NCBI RefSeq assembly: GCF_900465345.1
Contig: NZ_UEGO01000016.1
Coordinates: 83,394-147,393 of the forward strand
Length of the DNA stretch: 64,000 nucleotides
Source of the DNA: Asaia bogorensis
GTDB taxonomy: Bacteria > Pseudomonadota > Alphaproteobacteria > Acetobacterales > Acetobacteraceae
Direction of reading: 5' to 3'
Made by a program: the position numbers and the translations under genes. The notes beneath the pieces are model-generated. The model saw nothing but the letters and a program-made list of their open reading frames with translations. It ran no database searches and was not told the DNA's origin. Positions 33,643 to 43,327 of this stretch are shown here, in pieces (the first letter of the stretch is position 1; every line of letters begins with the position of its first letter).

Positions 33643-35889
33643 TCAGAACGCGGCTGTCAGGCTGAGATTGAACGACCGGCCAAGTCCGGCGAGGGGCGAC
33701 AGGATATTCGTCTGACGATAGTCACCCAGCGACAGCCCCCCTAGCGGCAGATAGTATTTCTGGTTTAGCACATTCTCGATGCTCGCATCCAGCGTGAGCT
33801 TGTGCCAGCGATAGCTCCCGCCCAGGCCCAACAGCGCATAACCCGGTGTGCGCGGTTCGTTACGCAGCCAGTCCACTGTCGATTTCTTCTTCACCAACGT
33901 GACATCCACACGTCCGGTCCAGTTCTGATAGGTCTCGCGTAGGCCGATCATGCCATTGGCAGGCATCTGATGATACAGGCCGGAATGGGTGACCATATCC
34001 TGCCCGCGCACCCAGTTGAAACTTGTCACGACCCTGCCCTGCCCGAAGCGCTCGTCGTTCCACAGGCGATAACGGGCTGAGCCATTCAGGCCGTAACTCT
34101 GCGCGTTATGATTGACGAATTGCAGCTTCGACAGCCCATTGCTGAATGATGCCAGACGAACGACGTTAATATAGCCCTCTGTGTAAGTATAGAATGGCTG
34201 GAGCCGAACCTCCCAGCCCTCGCCTTTCGGGTCGTGCCATGTCAGCGTCATGCTGGCCGTGTTCGCAATTTCGGGGCGCAGGTTGAGGTTGCCGACATAG
34301 CCATTGCCATCGCCGAACCAGCCGATCATGCGCGTGGCCATTGTGCCCATACCCCAGGCATAGCGCTCGTACAGGTTGGGCGACCGCGTCTTGCGGGCGT
34401 AACCGCCCTCAAGCATCAGGTCGTCACGAATATGCCAGCGACCGGTGGCCGTCACGTCGAAATTGGTGTCTGTCCGTCCCCGCGAGGCAGCGTTGAACTT
34501 TCGTGCTGCCATGATATCGGCCATCTGCATCATGCCGGTCCAGGAATACGGTGCCACCTTGCCCGTATTCATCATGATCAGATCGCTGCGCAGCCCAAGC
34601 TGGGTCGAAAAGCGTCGTGTCCACTGGGCATTCCACTCGATATAGTGGCCCAGGCGGTCACGATGGCCGTTATTGATGTTATGAAACGTGCCGGGGCCCA
34701 TCATCATGCTGCCCACGAGCGGCGGCCACCAGTCATTCAGTCCGTTATGGTCATAGCTGCTGCCGAGCTTGATGTTGTGATGTGTGCTGAGGGGCACGGT
34801 GAGGTCAATTGCGTAGCCCGCCGTCCGTGCATCCGTGTTCATCGGCATACCCGTGGTTGCGGTATGACCACCTTTGTCATTCATCATGTTCATGACGTGA
34901 TCGACGCGCTGCCAGAAGCCGCGCACGTCGAGGGTCGCCCATCGATACTCGCCCCGATATTTGCCATTCACAAATGTCGAACGATTATTTGTCATGTCCA
35001 TATACTGGTTGGGGAAACCCTCATACGGAATATCCTGCTGACCAAAGGTCAGGGCGAGCAGGTGATTATCCTTCTTGAGGCCAGCCGTTACGGCATGATT
35101 GAAGGAGAGATAGCTGGTGGAGCGAACCTGCTTGCCATCGCCCCCTGTATGGTAATTGCTCGCATGGCTATAGGAGCCGGTATAACGCAGACTGAGAAGA
35201 TCGTTGGCGACTGTCACCGTGCCCGAAGCCCCCAAGCCGCCGCCATTGCTGCGATAATCGCCCCGCACATGGCCCGTCACAAGGATCTTGCCGGGAGCAG
35301 CAAAAAGCGGGTCCTTGCGCTCAATTTTTACCGTACCGCCGGTGCTGTCGCCCCCGAGGCTGACCGGGGTGACACCGGCAATGGCCTCGGCAGAGGAGAC
35401 ACTGTCGGGGTCGATATACGACATCGCCGGGTTCATGTGATTGGGGCAGGCCGAGGCAATACGCATGCCATCCACAATGGTCGCGACGCGGTCATCGGCC
35501 ATACCGTTGAGGACGGGCAAGGATGAGACCCCACCCGCAGCATATTGCGTGTAGCCCAGCGAGCCTTTGAGTAGCGAAGCTGTATCGGGTGAATGAATGG
35601 CGGTACGCCGAATGCCCTGCACACGGAGATATTCGACCGGTGTGTCATCGCCATCCGACCGGTTCGCGGGCTTATCGGGCGCCTTCTCCTTTGGTGGGGA
35701 TGGTCTTGTCTCTGATTGCGATGTTTTGAGCGCGCTTGCATTGACTGCGGTCCCGCCGCGGGACGAGGTCGTGGCTGAAGGCGTGGTTGCCGCGTGGGCA
35801 TTGGTCGCAGCAACAAGCGCTAGCAATGAGGTACACCCGAGCGCGAGATAGGCGCGACGGTGCGATCTGCCATGAGGGGGCAGTGTCAT
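33643..35889 (-). CDS. OprC/NosA-like TonB-dependent copper receptor
   Basis: 748-residue outer-membrane TonB receptor. Signal peptide ends at about residue 33. The plug has DDRVATIVDGMRIASACPNHMNPAMSYIDPDSV, where CPNHM is a CxxxM motif like the Cu site of Pseudomonas OprC. The barrel is Met-rich (MNMMND, SMMMGPG, MMQMADIM, GMGTMATRM). It ends NLSLTAAF with a C-terminal Phe. A DUF2946 gene lies 87 bp upstream on the same strand. Likely copper capture at the outer membrane. Confidence 0.92.
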   Translation of the reverse strand: MTLPPHGRSHRRAYLALGCTSLLALVAATNAHAATTPSATTSSRGGTAVNASALKTSQSETRPSPPKEKAPDKPANRSDGDDTPVEYLRVQGIRRTAIHSPDTASLLKGSLGYTQYAAGGVSSLPVLNGMADDRVATIVDGMRIASACPNHMNPAMSYIDPDSVSSAEAIAGVTPVSLGGDSTGGTVKIERKDPLFAAPGKILVTGHVRGDYRSNGGGLGASGTVTVANDLLSLRYTGSYSHASNYHTGGDGKQVRSTSYLSFNHAVTAGLKKDNHLLALTFGQQDIPYEGFPNQYMDMTNNRSTFVNGKYRGEYRWATLDVRGFWQRVDHVMNMMNDKGGHTATTGMPMNTDARTAGYAIDLTVPLSTHHNIKLGSSYDHNGLNDWWPPLVGSMMMGPGTFHNINNGHRDRLGHYIEWNAQWTRRFSTQLGLRSDLIMMNTGKVAPYSWTGMMQMADIMAARKFNAASRGRTDTNFDVTATGRWHIRDDLMLEGGYARKTRSPNLYERYAWGMGTMATRMIGWFGDGNGYVGNLNLRPEIANTASMTLTWHDPKGEGWEVRLQPFYTYTEGYINVVRLASFSNGLSKLQFVNHNAQSYGLNGSARYRLWNDERFGQGRVVTSFNWVRGQDMVTHSGLYHQMPANGMIGLRETYQNWTGRVDVTLVKKKSTVDWLRNEPRTPGYALLGLGGSYRWHKLTLDASIENVLNQKYYLPLGGLSLGDYRQTNILSPLAGLGRSFNLSLTAAF

Positions 35890-35976
35890 GGAATTAATCC
35901 TGATCAGTCTTGATACGAAATCCCGCCGTCCAGCTCGCTCCCAAAGGAAACGTGCACCGGAGTACGGAAAGCGATG

Positions 35977-36387
35977 TCAGATCAGGACGACTGGCGGTGC
36001 CTGGGATGGCGGCAGGACCCACCGTAATCCGGGCGGCGCGCGGCAAGGCGGCAGAGAAACGATGTGGGTGAGCCGGATCGAGCGGGAGAACGCCGCCAGC
36101 AGAGCGACCCCAAGAATGAACACAGCCAACTGAAGAAGCGGGCAAAGCGCACAGGCTGTATCGTGATGATGATGCCCTGCCTTTGGCATGTGATGCGATG
36201 CGGGCATCGCCATCGACGTGGAATCACACATGCCCATGGGGTCGGCCATAACCATGGCGGACGCGATATCGACCCCGATCAGTCGCTCTATTTCAGCTCT
36301 GGGGGTTTCATCCGGCTCGGCCAGACCCTGCAGGCCAAGCAAGGCAAGGAACCCGAGAAGGACAACAAGGCAAAGAGACAGGCGCAT
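35977..36387 (-). CDS. DUF2946-like copper-associated membrane protein
   Basis: 136-residue protein with an N-terminal hydrophobic signal or anchor (LSLCLVVLLGFLALLGLQG), a Met/His-rich segment (MVMADPMGMCDSTSMAMPASHHMPKAGHHHHDTACALCPLLQL) and a second hydrophobic stretch. It ends with the proline-rich tail seen in DUF2946 proteins (SQAPPVVLI). The start at 36387 is chosen to expose the signal; an open frame extends to 36588. It precedes the OprC-like receptor and probably binds or senses copper in the periplasm (inference). Confidence 0.78.
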   Translation of the reverse strand: MRLSLCLVVLLGFLALLGLQGLAEPDETPRAEIERLIGVDIASAMVMADPMGMCDSTSMAMPASHHMPKAGHHHHDTACALCPLLQLAVFILGVALLAAFSRSIRLTHIVSLPPCRAPPGLRWVLPPSQAPPVVLI

Positions 36388-36634
36388 GAACGATGCGCCT
36401 GTTCTGATCCCTCGTGAATGTCGCCCAGCCGATGAAATGGCCCCGCCCCTGTATGTGCCCGCCCCGCAATCCGGAGCGGCTGCTTGTCGGTCGAAATACA
36501 GCGACGCCCTTCCAACGTCCAGCATTATAAAACAGGACTCAAATACTCCAAAATATAGAGAGTATCGAGAGACAGCAGTTCCTTGCAATCGTTACGATCA
36601 AATAATGCACCTCAAGACCAGACGCTATATCTGA

Positions 36635-37879
36635 TTAACTCTCGAATAAGGTCTGACCAACGAACTCCCCATCCCTTCTGCCAGGGCAGGCAAATAGCCC
36701 GCCCCCGATATGGGTCGTGTACTGGTTCATCATGTCGAATTTGGACATTTTCTCGAAAATCCTTACGAAACCTGTCCTGGGGTCCTGCTGCCAGCTCAGG
36801 AACAACAGGCCGGCATCCATCTCCATGCCCTGACGCCACGGCGGCCAGCGCTCGGCGGTGTAGCTCAAGCCGTTATCATAGGAATAAGCCCGACGAAGAA
36901 TTTGCGCGCCGCCATTCTCCTCTGGCGCTGCAAGACGTGCATGGGAGTTCTGGACAGTAACCGGGTTGCCGTCATGATCCTTCTGCGTAAGGGTCAAAGG
37001 CTCGAATTCGTCGTGTCCGCCAATGGGTGCCCCGCTGAGCTTCTGACGGCCCATCGTTTCTTCCTGGAACGCAACAGGTGTCCGGTCCCAGTGCTCCAAG
37101 GCAATACGAATGATACGCGCAACGAGATAGCTCCCCCCCTGCATCCAGGGGAGATCGCTGGCAGCAGCCCATATATACCGGTCCGCAGTCTTCGGGTTTT
37201 GAGCATCGGGATTGATGGTCCCATCCTTGAAGCCCATCAGATTGCGCGGTGTCTTACCCTTGCCGAAATTGGGCAGGAATCCTGCCTGCGCCCAGCGCGG
37301 TGTGGCAATATCATAGGCCAGACGTGTCAGGATGCGCGAGGCATGAAGCGTCGTCTGGGGGTCATCTGCACAGCACTGCACGCACAGATCGCCACCGGTG
37401 CGGGCTGGCACGAGCTGATCGCCTGTAAAACGCGGCAGATCGGCCAGCGCCGCTGGGCGATGCGAGGCCAGACCGAAACGGTCATTCCCCTCCTTAATAA
37501 ACAGCGTTGGGCCAAAGCCAATGGTGATCGTCAAGTTGCGTTGACCGAGGCCATCTGTCTCGTCTGAATCGACAAGACCCGGCATATCCCTGCCTGCCAT
37601 CAATCTGTCTGCGGCCTCACTCCACGCACGTAGCATCTTCACGAGGGCTTCACGCTTGTCTGTCGTCACATCGAACGTGATGAAATAGGCATGAGGCTGC
37701 TGGGGGGTGACGATGCCGGGCTGATGAGACGAGCCGATCGCACCATGCGATTGATCCCGCTCCTGATCTGTGTGGGTTGCCTTTGCCCTCGCGACGGCAG
37801 GAGACAGGCCGCTCAGGGCCACCGACCCGGCGAGGAAACGACGGCGGCGCAATGCGGGCCAGAACTTTGCGTCGGTCAT
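36635..37879 (-). CDS. efeB: Dyp-type haem peroxidase (EfeB-like), Tat-exported
   Basis: 414-residue periplasmic dye-decolourising peroxidase. A Tat signal (RRRRFLAGSVALSG) opens the protein. The Dyp signature GFKDGT (GxxDG), the haem-ligand segment NSHARLAAP and LRRAYSYDNGL are present, as in EfeB of the EfeUOB iron system. No efeU or efeO is here; instead it is the last gene of an operon with a porin and a beta-propeller protein, overlapping the latter by ATGA. A Fur-like box upstream suggests iron control. Confidence 0.92.
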   Translation of the reverse strand: MTDAKFWPALRRRRFLAGSVALSGLSPAVARAKATHTDQERDQSHGAIGSSHQPGIVTPQQPHAYFITFDVTTDKREALVKMLRAWSEAADRLMAGRDMPGLVDSDETDGLGQRNLTITIGFGPTLFIKEGNDRFGLASHRPAALADLPRFTGDQLVPARTGGDLCVQCCADDPQTTLHASRILTRLAYDIATPRWAQAGFLPNFGKGKTPRNLMGFKDGTINPDAQNPKTADRYIWAAASDLPWMQGGSYLVARIIRIALEHWDRTPVAFQEETMGRQKLSGAPIGGHDEFEPLTLTQKDHDGNPVTVQNSHARLAAPEENGGAQILRRAYSYDNGLSYTAERWPPWRQGMEMDAGLLFLSWQQDPRTGFVRIFEKMSKFDMMNQYTTHIGGGLFACPGRRDGEFVGQTLFES

Positions 37880-39030
37880 GGCTGGCTCACATTCAACGTG
37901 TTCATGTCGTCCTCAACGTAATAGAAGCTCTTTCCATCGGGGGTCATGGCAAGGCCGAACAGATCACCATTGCCGGGAGGCTGCTGAGCCTGATCCGCAT
38001 CCACCCACTGGGCGTAGATCTGTTTTTTCGCTGCGGGGTCGATCTCGACCACCTGCCCGTTTCGACCGTTGGCAACCAGCAGATGATGGCCCGGCACCCA
38101 GATCATGGCCAAAGGCCAGTTCAGCAATCCGCCCTTGGTAATGACACGCCCCACTGCGTCATTGACCCGTGTCACCGGTTCCTCCCGTGTCAGGGCATTA
38201 TCGATAGCCGTTACCTCGTTGTCGTAGCCATCAGTGACGTAAAGTGTGCCATCGTCATCCAGTGCGAGCCCGGTCGGGCCAAACAGGAAGTTGTCGCGAT
38301 CGGCACGGGCAGAAAATCCGCTGGCCACAACGGTCTGCTTGTCGAGCACCGGCGGTCCACCTGCCGGAATGCTGAGTTCCAGACGCAGCACCGTCGCTTT
38401 CTGCAGGATCGGCGGATAATTGGTTTTAGGGTCCACGACATTCGGACCTGGCAGATCGAACCCGGTCATGGAAATAAAGAGTGTCGCCTTGTCGCCGTGA
38501 TCGACACTGGCAATATCCCCCCAGGGTGCGTTGATCAGCGGTCCTTTCCAGGTCGTGACGAACTTGCCATTGGCATCGAGCACAATCAGACATCCATCAC
38601 CCTTGGTGGTGGTCGTGCCATCCTTGCTGGGGGCACTGCCGACGATGATCCAGCCCGATTTGAGAATGGTCAATGCCGTTGTAAGACCGACACCACCGGG
38701 GCAGGCAGCGAGATTACTCGGCAGATTGGCAAATAGGCGCGCATTGCCGGTAATGGGAGAGTAGGCAACAATTGTAGTGCCTGTGCCCTGCAAATTACTG
38801 ATATTGTTGAAATTGGTGACGAGCACCTCGTCCTTTTTCAACACGCCCATATCCTGTGGCACAACCACAACTGCATAGGGGTTGAGGTCGCCATTCCCGG
38901 GGCTTGTCGAAGCCAGTGTCGTATGGCGGTGCAGGGTTTCCAGAAAGCCCTTATGCTCGGCGCGGGCATGGTGCGGCGCCGAGGCAAGAGCCAGAAGAGC
39001 AAGAGCAGTGCAGGACAGACGGGGCGACAT
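37876..39030 (-). CDS. Exported NHL/beta-propeller protein
   Basis: 384-residue secreted protein. A signal peptide (MSPRLSCTALALLALASAPHHARA) is followed by repeated propeller strands such as NPYAVVVVPQ, GPTGLALDDDGTLYVTDGYDNEVTAID, PLAMIWVPGHHLLVANGRNGQVVEID and LFGLAMTPDGKSFYYVED. The start ATG 39030 has GAGGAA 5 bases upstream. The gene overlaps the porin stop region closely and the peroxidase start by 4 bp. It may bind a substrate or protein partner of the peroxidase; no enzymatic residues are identifiable. Confidence 0.83.
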   Translation of the reverse strand: MSPRLSCTALALLALASAPHHARAEHKGFLETLHRHTTLASTSPGNGDLNPYAVVVVPQDMGVLKKDEVLVTNFNNISNLQGTGTTIVAYSPITGNARLFANLPSNLAACPGGVGLTTALTILKSGWIIVGSAPSKDGTTTTKGDGCLIVLDANGKFVTTWKGPLINAPWGDIASVDHGDKATLFISMTGFDLPGPNVVDPKTNYPPILQKATVLRLELSIPAGGPPVLDKQTVVASGFSARADRDNFLFGPTGLALDDDGTLYVTDGYDNEVTAIDNALTREEPVTRVNDAVGRVITKGGLLNWPLAMIWVPGHHLLVANGRNGQVVEIDPAAKKQIYAQWVDADQAQQPPGNGDLFGLAMTPDGKSFYYVEDDMNTLNVSQP

Positions 39031-39038
39031 GGTGTTCC

Positions 39039-40529
39039 TCAAAGCGCAATATTGGTGCGAAAGCCGAACACGAGTTCGTCTTTAAGCCGTCGATCCGGAT
39101 GGGACGGATTGGGAATGCCGCCACCAGGATTGAAGATGTATTGAAAATCGGGCTGCCACTGCATCCAGCCGGTAAACTGGTACTGGTAGGTCACCTCGAC
39201 ATAGGTTTCCCCGCCCTGGGTGGGGGAATAGGCACCTGAATAGCGCCTCACCGCCCGGTCATAATTGGCCAGCGCCCCGCTTACATGGGTGTAGCCCATG
39301 CCGATACCGAAGGTATCGTCTGTACGGTACGGAAGCGGGTCATTGAATGTCAGGCCGAAATTCAGGCTGAAATCGATCGGCACACGGTCCGATTGCGGGG
39401 CCCCCATCGCGCGTCCGAAAAGGCTGATGGTTCTGTTGGGATCGGTATGGCTACGCCAGATCATCTGATCCATCACAGCATAGAAGCTGAATGCCCCGCG
39501 ATGGGTGAGCGCAGTCCCGTTGCTGTTCGGTGAGGCCAGCGGTATCCCGGAGTTGTCCCAGTACTGGTCGGCAAATGGCTCGGAATCATACCACCCGCCT
39601 ATGCGATAGACGTGAGAGAGGGGCTGAACCTCGTCGGGTGATACCATGGCCCCCAAAGCGGGATACACATATTGCAGTTCGGCAATTGCCATCACACCGC
39701 GGTTCAGCGGGAAGCTTGTGCCGGAAGGATTGGTCATCTGGGGGTCGCCATCGCGGCTGCGGGTCGGGCTGCCGCTATACACACCGCCGAGCAGGTAAAG
39801 TGGTGTCGCAAGCCAGTATTTGCCTCGCACACCCAAGGCTGAGAGCGGATAGGCGGGGCCACCACCCGGCAGATCGGCCGAAGGCAGCATGGGCCAACCA
39901 AACATCGTGTTGGCAAACACGAGCGCGTTGGCACTCACCATATATTCCTGGTCGAGGCTCTGCTGGCCTATCTTGATGTCGAGCTTCTGCTGGTCGAGGA
40001 ACTTCTGGTCATACCAGAGTTCCCACAGACGCGTGGCCCGGTCTGCCTCGATCCCGCTGACCGTTTGCAGGGCCATAAGGTTATCGGCGCTGTAATTGCG
40101 GCCATGGATCTGCTCCATGCTCACATTAAACGTACCGCCATACCAGCCCATGGCGCGCTGCGTATCGACCTGCAGCACTGCCACTGTGAGCCCGTTATAG
40201 CCCGCCCCACGATGACTGCCGCCCGTAGGGTTTCCGAAAACTTCCGATGTCTCCTGGATGGCGAGAACAGCACCGTATTTGCCGAGTTCAGGGCGCAGAC
40301 CCCACATATTGCCAAGTAGATTGGAACTCCGCCGCCAGTTGGAAAGGAAACCGAACACCCCTGCCGAAGCCTCATCACCCGCCTCAGCAGCATTACCAAG
40401 GTTCACAGGCGGCGGGACGGCACGGGCGGCCGTCGGGGCGAAAGCGGATACAAGGCCAAGACTTGCCCCCAACATCCGGCCCCGCCTCGTTTTCGGCCGA
40501 CGAACCCGAGCAGCTTTGAATTTCAGCAT
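39039..40529 (-). CDS. OprB-like porin leading the peroxidase operon
   Basis: 496-residue outer-membrane porin. A basic N-terminus and signal sequence (MLGASLGLVSAFAPTAARA) precede a barrel with OprB-type features: NMWGLRPELGKYGAVLAIQETSEVFGNPTGG, LWELWYDQKFLDQQKLDIKIGQQSLDQEYM, and the ending FGFRTNIAL. The start at 40529 has AAGGGT upstream. It is followed with almost no gap by the beta-propeller and Dyp-peroxidase genes, making a three-gene operon. Confidence 0.88.
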   Translation of the reverse strand: MLKFKAARVRRPKTRRGRMLGASLGLVSAFAPTAARAVPPPVNLGNAAEAGDEASAGVFGFLSNWRRSSNLLGNMWGLRPELGKYGAVLAIQETSEVFGNPTGGSHRGAGYNGLTVAVLQVDTQRAMGWYGGTFNVSMEQIHGRNYSADNLMALQTVSGIEADRATRLWELWYDQKFLDQQKLDIKIGQQSLDQEYMVSANALVFANTMFGWPMLPSADLPGGGPAYPLSALGVRGKYWLATPLYLLGGVYSGSPTRSRDGDPQMTNPSGTSFPLNRGVMAIAELQYVYPALGAMVSPDEVQPLSHVYRIGGWYDSEPFADQYWDNSGIPLASPNSNGTALTHRGAFSFYAVMDQMIWRSHTDPNRTISLFGRAMGAPQSDRVPIDFSLNFGLTFNDPLPYRTDDTFGIGMGYTHVSGALANYDRAVRRYSGAYSPTQGGETYVEVTYQYQFTGWMQWQPDFQYIFNPGGGIPNPSHPDRRLKDELVFGFRTNIAL

Positions 40530-40546
40530 ACTACCCTTCTTCCCAT

Positions 40547-40565
40547 GATAGTGAGAATCGTTCGC
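40547..40565 (-). promoter_or_regulatory. Fur-like box upstream of the porin/propeller/peroxidase operon
   Basis: GATAGTGAGAATCGTTCGC matches 14 of 19 positions of the classic Fur consensus GATAATGATAATCATTATC, with an intact AATC core. It lies 18 bp before the porin start. This suggests that the peroxidase operon responds to iron; in Alphaproteobacteria a related Mur or Irr protein could bind instead. Confidence 0.55.
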
Positions 40566-40903
40566 ACATGGATAGCAGCAATGTTTTGACATGGATCGTT
40601 AATAAGGGTGTATGACTGAATTGTGAAGATTGACTATTTATAACGAGAGATATTTTCTGGATCTGCTCAAATTAGCCGACATAAATACAAGTAAAGCTCG
40701 ATCAATTCTCGAAATTCCGTCAGAAGTGCCGAAGCGAGATTTTGCGCAGGCGTCACTGTGGGCGTGCGACGCCGGATCCATGCTTTGTTATAATATATCA
40801 TTTTACACAAAACGTCAGACTTCTTAACCAAGCGATCGCATCTGCCTCTCACGATATCCCATGCTGACCTCTGCGTTGGCAGGGCTCTACCCGGAACAAT
40901 CGC
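40566..40903. other. Divergent intergenic region between porin operon and TonB receptor
   Basis: About 340 bp, AT-rich around 40590-40700 and 40790-40830, holding promoters for both directions. A 65-codon frame (40630-40827) has a non-ATG start and no family features and is not called. Confidence 0.4.
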
Positions 40904-43327
40904 TTGTCCAAACGATACCGCCTCCTCGCCTCTTCCTTGCTCTGGTCCATTGTTTCGCTGGCCGATCCTGCTTTGGCTGACGCGACAAAAGATGAGTCGG
41001 TCCGGGGCCAGGACGAAAGACCGAACGCAGAACGTGAGACGGTCGGGAAACCGGGAACGGGCCATAGCGGCCCCCATACGCGCGCCGCAGGTCAGCGCCA
41101 TGAAACGGTTACCGTGCGTCATCAGCGCAGTAACGCCGACGGAACCTCGGGAACGACACCGGGGGGCGGCATGATGCCCAACCAGACAGCCCCCCACTCA
41201 CGCAGCGGATTGACGCGCGATTTCATTGCCCGCCAGTCGGCGACACTGTCTCCTGTCGCCATGATCGCGAGCCTTCCGGGTGTGGTTTACTCAGGCAATG
41301 ACCCTCTTGGCATGAATGACGAGCAGCAGGGACTATCGGTGCGCGGTCTCGACCAGACCGAAATTGGTTATCTTTTCGAAAACGTGCCCGCCGCACCGCC
41401 GTTATTCCTGATTCCCTATACTTCGGCCACTGCTGATAACGAAAACATCTCATCCATCACGCTCACCCAGGGGGCGGCTGGTACAGACGCGCCGCTTTAC
41501 AACGCGGTGGGGGGTGAGATCGCTGTGAAGATGCGCAAGCCTTCAGAGGAGGCGGGCGGCTTTGCAAGCGGCTCCTGGGGCTCTTTCAACCTCAACCGTG
41601 AGTTCCTGCGCCTGGATAGCGGCCGGATCGGCCGTACGGGCATCAAGGGTTTCGCCTCGTTTTCATACAGAGGCGCCGATCAGTGGCGGGGCTCGGGAGC
41701 TGGCCGCCGCTATCACACCGATATGCGCCTGCTGAAAGAATGGGGGGCACGAAACAGCGCCTCACTGATTTTTTCCTTCAATCGCGACAGGGGTTTCTAC
41801 CTGCGACCGCCTACCCTCGCCCAGTGGGATCAATACGGCACCGATTTCAACTATACCGGCAGCTACAAGGCAGGAGACAGCAACTATTATCGCTTTCAGG
41901 AAAATGCCCGCGCTCAGAGCTTTGTTTCTGCCCCCCTGTCACTCCACCCCAATCGCCATGTCACGCTCGATATCACGCCTTACTTTATCTATGTCTCGGG
42001 GTATGACAGTTACGGGACCAGTCTGAACCGTCTTGGCAGCTATCAGGGCAATCGGCCTGCCGGGCCGCTTCAGGTCTCACCGTCACTGGGGGCCGTCATC
42101 CCGGCGGTGGCAACGGATACTTATAAACAGTCCCATCCAGGCCTGAACACAGCCCTGCATATCGACACAGGGGCCAATCGCGTAAGCCTTGGCTACTGGT
42201 ATTCCTATTACGATTTTTCCAGTCTCTCACGTTACGTCCTGCCTGATGCGCAGGGTGGCGTGCCGAGCCAGACAGGCCGTTACCCTATTCTTGCCGCCGA
42301 TGGTTCGCCCCTCTCGTCCTACGACGCTCGACTGATGCAGCAGGTCAACGCGCTCTCGCTGACTGACAGGCTCTCGCTGCTCGATCACAGATTGACGCTT
42401 TCTGCTGGCCTTCGCGTGATCATGGTGACGCGCAACGTGACCAATCTTCTGCCCGGGGCGCGCTATCGTAGTGGGGCGAGCTATGTTTCCCCCCTGCCCC
42501 AGATTACAGCCTCCTGGCGCCTGAGCGATCATGACCAGCTTTATGTCAATGGAACTACGGGGTTTCGGGCACCCTCAGGCATTTCGAGCTATCAGGATCG
42601 CTTCAGCCTCTCCACAGGACAGCAGACACGTGTGGCTGCCTCGGATATCCGGCCGGAATATTCGATTGGTGAGGAGATCGGTTATCGACATACCGGGCTG
42701 ATCAATGTCTCTGTTGCGCTCTTCAATTACAACTTCACCAACCGGCAGGTTACGACCACGACCGTTCTAAACGGTGTCATGACCACTGAATCGATCAATG
42801 CCGGTGGCCAGACAGCGCGCGGCGCGCAGTTTGAACTCGGTATGAAGCCCTATCACCATTTCAGCCCTTATCTGTCGGGGCAATATATCCACGCGACCGT
42901 CGATAATAATCTGCGCTCGGGCAGTGACTACCTGCCCACCAAAGGCAAGACACCTGTACGAACCCCCACTTTCTCCGGCGGGCTTGGACTATCCTATGAT
43001 GACGGGCAGATTTTTGGCCTGTTTAACGGCAGCTATGTCGGGTCCACCTATTCGACCTTCATGAACGACGAGAAGATACCGGCTTTCGCGACTGCCAATC
43101 TGTCTCTCGGTTACAGGTTCAGGCAGTTCAATGCCCTCCGAACGCCCCAGATCCAGCTTAATCTCATCAATCTCGGGCGGTCAGGTTATCTATCAGGGGT
43201 TAATGGTGTCTCGCTGAACAGACGTGCCACACGCGGCGTGTATGGCACCATGATTGCTGGCAAGGCGCCTACCTATTTCGTGGGTGGCGGCTTTGCTGGC
43301 GTGGTGGCGCTTTCATCGGGCTTCTAG
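40904..43327 (+). CDS. TonB-dependent outer-membrane receptor
   Basis: 807-residue TonB receptor with a TTG start (CGGAAC upstream) and signal peptide (RYRLLASSLLWSIVSLADPALA). A disordered linker precedes the plug (ASLPGVVYSGNDPLGMNDEQQGLSVRGLDQTEIGYLFENVP). Barrel strands such as FGLFNGSYVGSTYSTFMNDEKIPAFATANLSLGYRF lead to a C-terminal GVVALSSGF. Ligand unknown; the Fur-like box is on the other promoter. It is divergent from the porin/peroxidase operon. Confidence 0.9.
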   Translation: MSKRYRLLASSLLWSIVSLADPALADATKDESVRGQDERPNAERETVGKPGTGHSGPHTRAAGQRHETVTVRHQRSNADGTSGTTPGGGMMPNQTAPHSRSGLTRDFIARQSATLSPVAMIASLPGVVYSGNDPLGMNDEQQGLSVRGLDQTEIGYLFENVPAAPPLFLIPYTSATADNENISSITLTQGAAGTDAPLYNAVGGEIAVKMRKPSEEAGGFASGSWGSFNLNREFLRLDSGRIGRTGIKGFASFSYRGADQWRGSGAGRRYHTDMRLLKEWGARNSASLIFSFNRDRGFYLRPPTLAQWDQYGTDFNYTGSYKAGDSNYYRFQENARAQSFVSAPLSLHPNRHVTLDITPYFIYVSGYDSYGTSLNRLGSYQGNRPAGPLQVSPSLGAVIPAVATDTYKQSHPGLNTALHIDTGANRVSLGYWYSYYDFSSLSRYVLPDAQGGVPSQTGRYPILAADGSPLSSYDARLMQQVNALSLTDRLSLLDHRLTLSAGLRVIMVTRNVTNLLPGARYRSGASYVSPLPQITASWRLSDHDQLYVNGTTGFRAPSGISSYQDRFSLSTGQQTRVAASDIRPEYSIGEEIGYRHTGLINVSVALFNYNFTNRQVTTTTVLNGVMTTESINAGGQTARGAQFELGMKPYHHFSPYLSGQYIHATVDNNLRSGSDYLPTKGKTPVRTPTFSGGLGLSYDDGQIFGLFNGSYVGSTYSTFMNDEKIPAFATANLSLGYRFRQFNALRTPQIQLNLINLGRSGYLSGVNGVSLNRRATRGVYGTMIAGKAPTYFVGGGFAGVVALSSGF

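Noticed and set aside
40630..40827. 65-codon frame in the divergent TonB/porin intergenic region
   Set aside because: Non-ATG start without a ribosome site, in AT-rich promoter DNA; no recognisable protein features.
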